Shown in pieces: positions 1-5,403 of a stretch of 5,403 nt of DNA (its first letter is position 1; each line of letters opens with the position of its first letter). The translations under genes were made by a program, and so were the position numbers. The notes beneath the pieces are model-generated. The model saw nothing but the letters and a program-made list of their open reading frames with translations, was not told the origin of the DNA and ran no database searches. The DNA comes from Caldilineaceae bacterium. GTDB taxonomy: Bacteria; Chloroflexota; Anaerolineae; Caldilineales; Caldilineaceae. The DNA is taken from positions 1-5,403 of the forward strand of contig JAPKMV010000288.1 in the NCBI GenBank assembly GCA_026645635.1. The letters are read 5' to 3'.

Positions 1-21
1 ACGTGACCTACGGCTGCGGGT

Positions 22-1272
22 TCACAACTCACCGATGAGCAGCGCCGACACCGCCGCGCCGACCGGCAGGATGCCCTCGCCCTGCGGCAATTCCAGCAGC
101 GCATTGGCGGAGCGCATGCTGAGAAGCCGGCTGCTCGCCTGGTTGCCCGTGCTGTGCGCGACCAGACCGCCGCGGCCATCATCCGCCTGGGCATCCCATG
201 CCAGAATCGCCCGGTGATATTCGGGCCGATACGAGTCGAGCGGCAGCGGCTGCGCCAGAAAGACCCGAATCCGCTTCAAATGCGGGTCGGGCCAGCCCGC
301 CAGCTTGCGCAACGCCGGCACGCCCAGCAGGTAGAAGGTCACCAGGCTGCTCACCGGGTTGCCAGGCAAGCCAAAGGCCAGACGCACCCGTCCGCCTGCC
401 GCCACGGTGGCAAAGGTGAGCGGCTTGCCCGGCTTCATGCGGAGGCGGCCAAAATGGACGACGCCGGCCGTCTCCAACAGCGTCTTGACGTAGTCAAGCT
501 CGCCCATCGACACGCCGCCCGAGGTGACCAGCATGTCCGCAGCGGACAGCCCAGCGCGGATGCGCGCGTCCAGGTCCGCCTGGTCGTCGCGCGCGATGCC
601 CAGATCCACCGGTTCGCCGCCGGCAGCCGCAACCACGGCGCGCAGCGTTGCGCGGTTGCTGTCGCGAATCTGGCCGGGACGCAGCGGCTGTCCTGGATCC
701 ACCAACTCGTCGCCCGTCGAGAGCAGCGCCACCTTGGGTTGGGGATAGACGGGAACCTCCACCTCCCCCACGGTCGCCAGGATGCCGATCTCGGCGGGGC
801 CGAGGCGCGTTCCCGCAGGCAGCACCATCGCGCCGGCTGCGACATCATAGCCGATGGGGCGCACGTCCGCGCGCGACTGCACCCGCGCCCGGATGCGCAC
901 GCGTTGCGGGTCGCCGGCCAGCGGCTCCGTCTCTTCGACCATGACCACAGCATCCGCGCCTGCCGGCAGCGGCGCGCCGGTCGTGATGTAGGCGACCGTG
1001 CCCGGCATCACGGTGAAGGTGGGCAGGCGTCCCGCCGTGGCTGCGCCCACCACCGGGTAATCGCCAGGGCCGTCCGCGGCCACGACAGCGTAACCGTCCT
1101 TCACCGAAGCCGGAAAAGGCGGCAGAGCATCCTGGGCGAGAATATCGGCGGCGAGGATGCGCCCCTGCGCTGCCGCCAGGGTCACGGTCACAGGTGGCAG
1201 CGGCGCGGCCTGGGCGAGGATCAGCGCCAGCGCATCGGCGACCGGCAGCATCGGGTAAGTGGACTCAGGCAT
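22..1272 (-). CDS. moeA: Molybdopterin molybdenumtransferase MoeA, gephyrin E-domain type (Glp-like)
   Basis: This 416-aa cytosolic enzyme performs the last common step of molybdenum cofactor synthesis, inserting molybdate into adenylated molybdopterin. Visible motifs are PPFPASVKDGYAV (51-63, with conserved Asp59), TTGAPLPAGADAVV (97-110), STGDEL (185-190), IRDSNRATL (202-210), TSGGVSMGELDY (250-261, with the conserved Asp260), MKPGKP (279-284), GLPGNPVS (301-308) and STGNQASSRLLSMRSAN (374-390). Domain order is the usual MoeA one: domain I/II, then the MoCF-binding fold III (about 180-325), then C-terminal domain IV. Length is normal for the family. The ASVKDGYAV and STGNQ...MRSAN signatures match eukaryotic gephyrin/Cnx1 more than E. 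coli MoeA (NSAMDGYAV). The start at 1272 was chosen because ATGCCTGA overlaps the stop of the upstream gene by 8 bp; an in-frame ATG at 1251 is the alternative. A longer reading to 1413 would add 47 low-complexity residues lying antiparallel to nothing but the upstream gene. No good Shine-Dalgarno precedes 1272, consistent with translational coupling. Function is near certain; the exact start is less so. Confidence 0.96.
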   Translation of the reverse strand: MPESTYPMLPVADALALILAQAAPLPPVTVTLAAAQGRILAADILAQDALPPFPASVKDGYAVVAADGPGDYPVVGAATAGRLPTFTVMPGTVAYITTGAPLPAGADAVVMVEETEPLAGDPQRVRIRARVQSRADVRPIGYDVAAGAMVLPAGTRLGPAEIGILATVGEVEVPVYPQPKVALLSTGDELVDPGQPLRPGQIRDSNRATLRAVVAAAGGEPVDLGIARDDQADLDARIRAGLSAADMLVTSGGVSMGELDYVKTLLETAGVVHFGRLRMKPGKPLTFATVAAGGRVRLAFGLPGNPVSSLVTFYLLGVPALRKLAGWPDPHLKRIRVFLAQPLPLDSYRPEYHRAILAWDAQADDGRGGLVAHSTGNQASSRLLSMRSANALLELPQGEGILPVGAAVSALLIGEL

Positions 1273-1663
1273 GGGCAAGCGGCTGTACGGACGGCGCGGC
1301 GGTGGCGGCGTTGCCGATGACGGCGACGGTGGCGACAACAGGCGCATCGGCCAGGCGTTCGACGACGTAGGGCGTACACTGCACCAGCAGCAGCCCCAGC
1401 GCCTCGATCTCATGGATGGAGAGCACCTGATCGTCGAGTTCGGCGGCGTCGAGCCACATTTCCAGTTCGGCGCGCTGCTGGCGCGTACGTTCGGCGAGCA
1501 GCGCGTAGCGTTGGCTGCGATCCAGATGAGCGAGTTGTTCCGGCGCGGGTTTCAACAGTTCGACCAGGACATTGAGCAGTTGCGGCTGTTTGGGCGCCGG
1601 CTGCTGGCGAAAACCGGTGCGCACTGCGTTGCGGTGCGCGTGATCGATGCGAAGTGCATTCAT
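1265..1663 (-). CDS. Hypothetical 132-aa protein between S8 protease and moeA; possible I9-like protease partner
   Basis: I do not recognise this family by name. The protein has no signal peptide or membrane helix. Residues 1-25 are polar and basic. Residues 28-85 look helical and charged (LLNVLVELLK, then an Arg/Glu/Gln-rich stretch around 49-75). Residues 89-116 read as strand-helix-strand (LGLLLVQCTP, YVVERLADAP, VVATVAVI), which resembles the second half of a subtilisin propeptide (pattern: strand, helix with ERL, then DP-x-V-x-x-V). The tail 117-132 is Ala/Pro-rich. It is translationally linked on both sides: its ATG overlaps the protease TGA (ATGA) and its TGA overlaps the moeA start by 8 bp. 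A GGAGG sequence lies 4 nt before its ATG. Gene packing and the ribosome site argue it is real. The protease-partner role is inference from the neighbour and predicted fold only; an unrelated small helical protein remains possible. Confidence 0.85.
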   Translation of the reverse strand: MNALRIDHAHRNAVRTGFRQQPAPKQPQLLNVLVELLKPAPEQLAHLDRSQRYALLAERTRQQRAELEMWLDAAELDDQVLSIHEIEALGLLLVQCTPYVVERLADAPVVATVAVIGNAATAAPSVQPLAHA

Positions 1664-2934
1664 CCTTCCTCCATTACGAAGCGCGCCAGCCCTGAACCGA
1701 CCCGATCAGGCGGCGCATCATCCAGCGGCAGCGCCATGTTTTTCAGGTGCTGCCAAAGCGCGTGTCCCTGCAACCGGGGGTTCTGCGACGCGTAGAGGGC
1801 GGCGATGCCGGAGACATAGGGTGTTGCCATACTTGTGCCGCTCATGCGCCGATAAAGGCTGCGGCCATAGCGATTGCGTTCAAAAGCGCCCAAAATATCG
1901 ACGCCGTAGCCGACCAGGTCAGGCTCCTGCTGGTTGGTGAAGACCGAGCGACCGCTGCTGCTGAAGGGAGGCACCTGCAGGTCAAAGTCGACCGCGCCGA
2001 CGGAAAGCGTGTTGTCAAAGAGCGCCGGGGCGCGCACATTGCTGACGCCGTCATTGCCAGCCGCTACCACGGGCAGCACATTGTAAACGGTGGAGAGCGT
2101 TTGCAAGACCAACTGAAAGCCGCGCACCGCATTGGCGAAATCGGTGCGGTCGATCGATTCACGCGTAAAGCCCAGCGACATGTTGACGATCATCGGTTTG
2201 TGCAAGTTTTCCGTCTCTTTGAACTGCGCCAGCATCCAGTTGAGCGCCACCACGACGCGCTCCAGGCTGGTCTTGAGCGTTTCGCTCTCCAGCACGCCCG
2301 CCACCATCAATTCGGCATCCGGCGCCACACCGTTGATGCGCCCTGCCGCAATATCGCACACATGGGTGCCGTGACCATCCACATCGAAACCGCGACAGTC
2401 GCGCATGGCGGTCGCATCGGAATTGAGCGGCACATACCGAAAATCGGTGATCTTGTGGCGCAACTCCCGATGATCGGCGTCGAGGCCCGTGTCGAGCACG
2501 CCGATGTGCACATCTTTCCCGGTGATGCCCAGGCTGTGGGCCAGCGCAACGCCGCTCACTTCCGGCCATTCTGGCGCCGAGCGCGGCAGCCGCTGATACG
2601 ACTCGCCCGCGATGGGCGTCGGCAGCGTCAACTCGACGTTGGGCACGACCGTGTACTCCGGATCGAGCACCTCATACGCCTTGAGCGCCTGGCGCAGATC
2701 CGGCGTCTGCACGACCAACGCGCCCATCAGATCGTGCATCGCAAAGCGGCTGTCATCGGTCGCCGGCAGCACGGTCGTCGGCATGGCGTGAAGGCCGAGC
2801 CGTTCCAACCGTTCGGCTTGCGGCGCCACGGTGGCGCTCTCGATGACCTGCGCCCGCGCTTCCTCGGCAGGTGTTTCAGCAAGCGCGGCGGTCAGCGGAT
2901 GAAGGCGGCGAAAGGCAATGAATTTGTATGGCAT
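1660..2934 (-). CDS. S8 (subtilisin-family) serine peptidase, apparently intracellular
   Basis: This 424-aa protein is a subtilase. The catalytic domain spans about 128-415. Asp148 lies in GVLDTGLD, His188 in DGHGTHV, the oxyanion-hole Asn294 in VAAGND, and the nucleophile Ser368 in SGTSMATP, so all active-site residues are present. Residues about 1-127 form an N-terminal region without a hydrophobic signal sequence (it begins MPYKFIAFRR). Within it, 72-102 (ALVVQTPDLRQALKAY, then YTVVPNVEL) looks like an I9-type prodomain strand-helix-strand. No secretion signal or membrane anchor is visible, so a cytosolic location is inferred. The start at 2934 is supported by a GGAG sequence 7 nt upstream and a promoter just beyond it; the upstream ATG at 3042 lies before that promoter. 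It is the first gene of a three-gene operon. Substrate is unknown; the cytosolic build suggests processing or turnover of internal proteins rather than nutrient scavenging. Confidence 0.94.
   Translation of the reverse strand: MPYKFIAFRRLHPLTAALAETPAEEARAQVIESATVAPQAERLERLGLHAMPTTVLPATDDSRFAMHDLMGALVVQTPDLRQALKAYEVLDPEYTVVPNVELTLPTPIAGESYQRLPRSAPEWPEVSGVALAHSLGITGKDVHIGVLDTGLDADHRELRHKITDFRYVPLNSDATAMRDCRGFDVDGHGTHVCDIAAGRINGVAPDAELMVAGVLESETLKTSLERVVVALNWMLAQFKETENLHKPMIVNMSLGFTRESIDRTDFANAVRGFQLVLQTLSTVYNVLPVVAAGNDGVSNVRAPALFDNTLSVGAVDFDLQVPPFSSSGRSVFTNQQEPDLVGYGVDILGAFERNRYGRSLYRRMSGTSMATPYVSGIAALYASQNPRLQGHALWQHLKNMALPLDDAPPDRVGSGLARFVMEEG
1668..1672 (-). promoter_or_regulatory. Shine-Dalgarno of the 132-aa protein gene
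   Basis: On the minus strand GGAGG lies inside the last codons of the protease gene (Met-Glu-Glu-Gly) and is followed by AAGG and then ATG at 1663. The 4-nt spacing is short but workable. It supports the ATG at 1663 and translation coupled to termination of the protease. Confidence 0.7.
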
Positions 2935-2941
2935 CGATGTG

Positions 2942-2945
2942 CTCC
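2942..2945 (-). promoter_or_regulatory. Shine-Dalgarno of the S8 peptidase gene
   Basis: GGAG on the minus strand, 7 nt before the ATG at 2934. It decides the start in favour of 2934 over the in-frame ATG at 3042, which would add 36 residues encoded across the promoter. Confidence 0.7.
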
Positions 2946-2965
2946 GGCTTTGCTGGTTTTGCTCT

Positions 2966-2994
2966 ATTGTGCCACAGCGCGCCCGCGCTTTCAA
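2966..2994 (-). promoter_or_regulatory. Sigma70-type promoter of the S8 peptidase / moeA operon
   Basis: Minus strand: -35 TTGAAA (2994-2989), 17-bp spacer, -10 CACAAT (2971-2966), with TGG directly before the -10, which gives an extended -10. The predicted transcription start is near 2959, giving a leader of about 25 nt that just contains the Shine-Dalgarno. A 12-bp inverted repeat, CGCTT-TC-AAGCG (2986-2997), covers the -35 hexamer. Confidence 0.65.
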
Positions 2995-3041
2995 GCGGCG
3001 CGCAGGCGTAACCGTGAAATGGACTGCTGCCTCGCCCCACA

Positions 3042-3070
3042 TTGTTTGCCGCTGCGTGCTGTGCTATACT
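3042..3070 (+). promoter_or_regulatory. Sigma70-type promoter of ftsK
   Basis: Plus strand: -35 TTGTTT (3042-3047), 17-bp spacer, -10 TATACT (3065-3070), with an extended -10 TGC at 3062-3064. The predicted transcription start is about 3077, giving a leader of about 37 nt to the ATG at 3114. It points away from the protease promoter, so the two units are divergent with about 100 bp between predicted starts. Confidence 0.7.
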
Positions 3071-3075
3071 CCACT

Positions 3076-3087
3076 GAACGTTTGTTC
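3076..3087. promoter_or_regulatory. LexA (SOS) box-like operator at the ftsK transcription start
   Basis: The perfect palindrome GAAC-GTTT-GTTC is followed by G, matching the GAAC-N4-GTTC core of the LexA box of Firmicutes and Actinobacteria. It sits 5 bp downstream of the -10, on the predicted transcription start, a position suited to repression. A further GTTC half-site lies at 3093-3096, and CTGAAC/GTTCAG (3074-3079 and 3093-3098) form an outer inverted repeat. E. coli ftsK is known as the SOS gene dinH, so control of this gene by LexA is plausible. Whether this organism's LexA uses this motif is not known from the window. Confidence 0.5.
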
Positions 3088-3113
3088 GCATTGTTCAGCA
3101 GATTCGTGGCGTC

Positions 3114-5403
3114 ATGGCTCGCAAACCGGCAAAGACCACCAAGAAACGCACACCCGCCAAGCCGCGCCATCTTCACCCTGCTCAGTCTGCTCACCAGCAG
3201 CCGCGGCCAACTCACCGACTCGTGGATCGACCTGCTGCGCAGCTATTTTGGCCTCGGCGCCTGGGGCATCCCGTTGGTGGCCGGCATCCTCGGCCTCTGG
3301 TTGATCATCCGTGCCCTCGAACAGTTGCCCAACATGCCGTGGCAGCGTCCCGTGGGCATCGGCATTCTGTTTATGGCCTTCGTGATTGGTGCGGCGCTGC
3401 TGCTGCCCGCGGAGATTCGCGCCCCCCTCTCCCAGCGCGGCGATGGCGGTGGGCTATTCGGCTGGACGGTGGCCGATGGGCTGGAGGCAACCGTCGGCGG
3501 CGTCGGTGCATGGCTCTTTGTCGGCATGCTGGTCGTCGCCGGCGTCGTGGCGCTGACCGACCGCCTGTTGATCGAGCTGGCGCTGCACCTGGGCGACAGC
3601 CGCGCCCAGCAGCCGCCCCAGCCGGAGCCGCAGATCGGCCAGACGCCGCGCATCACACCGATGGCGCCGCTGCCCAGCGGCCAGGTGCCGTGGTGGAAGC
3701 AGTCGGCGCTGCTCAGCCGCTTCTTCCGCCCGCGGCCACAAAACCCAGCGCCGGCGCCATTCCCGCCCGCGCCCGTAGCGCCGCAGCGCGCTGCGCCCCC
3801 AACGGTGATCGGCGGCGAGGCCGCGCCGCGCCCGGCCGCCGCCGCACCGGCGCCCGCCAAACCCGGCCCAACGCCAGCGAGCGACGCCGGTCTCCTGCCG
3901 CCGCGCATCGTCGGCGGGCCATCCGTGGCCGCCGCGCCCGACATCAACACGATCTTGACCGACTACAACCGCTACAGCGACAGCGACGAGTCGGTGCGGG
4001 TGCAGGGCAAGCGGATCGAGGAGACGCTGGCCACGCTCGGCGTTCCGGTCAGCTTTGTCGGCTGGGACGTGGGGCCGTCGATCACCCAGTTTCACATCGT
4101 GCCCGGCTTCATCGAGCGCAACGTGCGCGGCGAAGTGATCCGCACCAAGGTCAAAGTTTCCAAGATCGCAGCCCATGCCAACGACCTGGCGCTGGCGCTC
4201 TCGGCGCAGAGCGTGCGCATCGAGGCGCCCGTGCCCGGCACGCCCTACGTCGGCGTGGAAGTGCCCAACCGGGCGAGCAACGTCGTCGGCCTCAAAGACC
4301 TGATGGAGAGCGAAGCCTTCGTCCAGAAAAACGGTGCGCTGCGGCTGGCGCTGGGCGAAGATGTCAAAGGCAATGCCGTGGTCTCAGACATGGTCAAGAT
4401 GCCCCACTTGCTCATCGCCGGCGCCACCGGTTCGGGCAAGTCGGTCTGCATCAATTCGATCATCGCCTGTCTGCTGCTGACGCAGACGCCGGACAATCTG
4501 CGCCTGCTGATGATCGACCCGAAGATGGTCGAGTTGAGCGTCTACAACGGCGTGCCGCATCTGCTGACGCCGGTCGTCACCGAGGTGGACAAGGCGTCGC
4601 AGGTGCTCTTCTGGGCGGTCAAGGAGATGGAGCGGCGCTACACCCTCTTCAGCAAGGTCAACGCCCGCGACCTGCCCCGCTACAACGACTATCTGCGCAA
4701 GAACGGCGAGAAGCCGCTGCCCTACATCGTCGTCATCGTCGACGAGATGGCCGACCTGATGATGGCCGCGCCCGAGGAAGTGGAGAAGCACATCTGCCGC
4801 CTGGCGCAGATGGCGCGCGCCGTGGGCATCCACCTGATCATCGCCACCCAACGCCCCTCGGTGGATGTGATCACCGGGTTGATCAAGGCCAACTTCCCGG
4901 CGCGCATCGCCTTCGCCGTCACCAGCCAGATCGACAGCCGCGTGATTCTCGACATCCCCGGCGCCGAGCGGCTGCTGGGGCGGGGCGACATGCTCTTCAT
5001 GGCGCCGGACAGCAGCAAACTCGAACGCATCCAGGGCACCTTCCTCAGCGACGATGAGATCAACCGGCTGGTGCGCTACTGGAAAGGCTTCCGCAGTCTG
5101 GACGGCAGCGCCAAGATGGAGGAAGGCGACGCCGGCTTCACCGGCAGCGCGCCGCTTGCCGAAGAGTTGGAGGGGCTGCCCACCGCGCGCACTGCCGTCC
5201 GCCAGGAGCCGCTGAGCCAGCCGCCCCTGTTCGAGCAGATCGAGCAGATGCGCGCCGCCGAAGACCGCGACAATCTCTTCGACGAGGCGGTCAAGATCGT
5301 GCAGGAGCATGGCCGCGGCTCGGTGAACCTGCTCCAGCGGCGGCTGCGCATCGGCTACAGTCGCGCGGCGCGGCTGGTCGACCAGTTGGAGCAGGCGGGC
5401 GTG
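3114..5403 (+). CDS. ftsK: DNA translocase FtsK/SpoIIIE, 3' partial, with a frame disruption near its N-terminus
   Basis: This is a membrane-anchored, ATP-driven double-stranded DNA pump that clears chromosomes from the division septum and aids dimer resolution. After the first ~18 codons the conserved reading uses codons starting at 3166 (A-I-F-T-L-L...) and runs open to the window edge. Membrane segments are a shortened one near 3166-3195, then about 3259-3312, 3349-3405 and 3496-3558. A Pro/Ala-rich linker covers about 3604-3940. The alpha domain spans about 3979-4240. The motor has Walker A GATGSGKS (4420-4443), IDPKMVEL, Walker B IVVIVDEMADL (Asp-Glu at 4741-4746), ATQRPSVDVITGLIKANFP and DIPGAERLLGRGDML. 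The gamma winged helix begins near 5269 and includes LLQRRLRIGYSRAARL. It is cut off about 15-20 codons before the family's usual end. The ATG at 3114 gives a typical basic start, MARKPAKTTKKR, but in another frame. If that start is wrong, GTG 3106 or TTG 3091 in the main frame are alternatives. No clear Shine-Dalgarno precedes any of them. The identity is certain; the 5' end is not. Confidence 0.95.
3160..3170 (+). other. ftsK: Probable frameshift/short deletion inside ftsK
   Basis: Up to about 3167 the ATG-3114 frame gives a credible lysine/arginine-rich FtsK N-terminus ending TPAKPR. From about 3166 only the next frame (+1) gives FtsK sequence, AIFTLLSLLTSSRGQL. Only about 9 hydrophobic residues of the first membrane helix remain, too few to cross a membrane. 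Loss of 3n+2 bases, perhaps 30-45, at a GCC/CGC-rich spot would explain both the shift and the short helix. It could be genuine or a sequencing/assembly error. Confidence 0.55.

Noticed and set aside
154..1320. A 388-codon plus-strand open frame opposite moeA
   Set aside because: Arg/His/Gln-rich shadow of moeA typical of GC-rich DNA, with no recognisable motif.
1259..1795. A 178-codon plus-strand open frame opposite the small gene and protease end
   Set aside because: It overlaps two genes on the other strand that are better supported by overlaps and a Shine-Dalgarno, and it has no recognisable domain.
2935..3042. A 36-residue N-terminal extension of the S8 peptidase from ATG 3042
   Set aside because: It would run through the promoter at 2966-2994 and lacks the Shine-Dalgarno that precedes 2934.
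3019..3113. ATG at 3019 as the start of ftsK in the main frame
   Set aside because: It lies upstream of the -35/-10 promoter at 3042-3070, and its translation has no FtsK character.
3160..3170. Programmed +1 frameshifting in ftsK
   Set aside because: No slippery site, in-frame stop or rare-codon pause is visible, and the shortened membrane helix fits loss of bases better.
3243..4176. Minus-strand open frames opposite the FtsK membrane and linker region
   Set aside because: Gly/Ala/Arg-rich shadows of the Pro/Ala linker, without family motifs.
3114..5057. A 647-codon open frame on the plus strand beginning MARKPAK
   Set aside because: Only its first ~18 codons look like protein; the rest is an Arg/Ala/Gln/Pro-rich out-of-frame reading of ftsK, whose conserved motifs all lie in the neighbouring frame.
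4384..5310. A 308-codon minus-strand open frame opposite ftsK
   Set aside because: Antisense shadow of the FtsK motor domain, with low-complexity Asp/His/Leu composition.

Overview
The window is a GC-rich bacterial segment with two divergent transcription units separated by a short intergenic region (about 2935-3113). The lineage cannot be fixed from the sequence. GC-rich coding, the style of the FtsK N-terminal membrane region and linker, and a gephyrin-like MoeA would suit Chloroflexota (Caldilineae/Anaerolineae-like), but this is a tentative inference.

Minus strand (2934 down to 22): three genes packed as an operon. The first encodes a 424-aa subtilisin-family (S8) serine protease with a complete Asp-His-Ser triad and no signal peptide. 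Next is an unrecognised 132-aa protein whose start overlaps the protease stop by 4 bp (ATGA). Last is a 416-aa gephyrin-type MoeA, molybdopterin molybdenumtransferase, whose start overlaps the small gene's stop by 8 bp. A promoter with TTGAAA, a 17-bp spacer and CACAAT (2994-2966) and an SD (2945-2942) fix the start of the first gene. The small protein's C-terminal part looks like the strand-helix-strand of a subtilisin propeptide (I9-like), so it may be a trans-acting partner of the protease; this is a hypothesis.

Plus strand (about 3114 to beyond the right edge): an FtsK/SpoIIIE-type DNA translocase with membrane segments, Pro/Ala-rich linker, alpha and beta motor domains with Walker A and B, and most of the winged-helix gamma domain. 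The window ends roughly 15-20 codons short of the usual C-terminus. The plausible N-terminus (MARKPAKTTKKR...) lies in a different frame from the rest of the gene, and the first membrane helix is too short, so the gene carries a frame disruption near 3160-3170, either real or an assembly error.

The ftsK promoter is strong-looking (TTGTTT, 17 bp, extended -10 TGCTATACT). A perfect GAAC-N4-GTTC palindrome, matching the Gram-positive type LexA box, sits on the predicted transcription start, suggesting SOS control of this translocase. No RNA genes, mobile elements, CRISPR arrays or convincing terminators were seen. The 21 bases left of moeA hold nothing recognisable.
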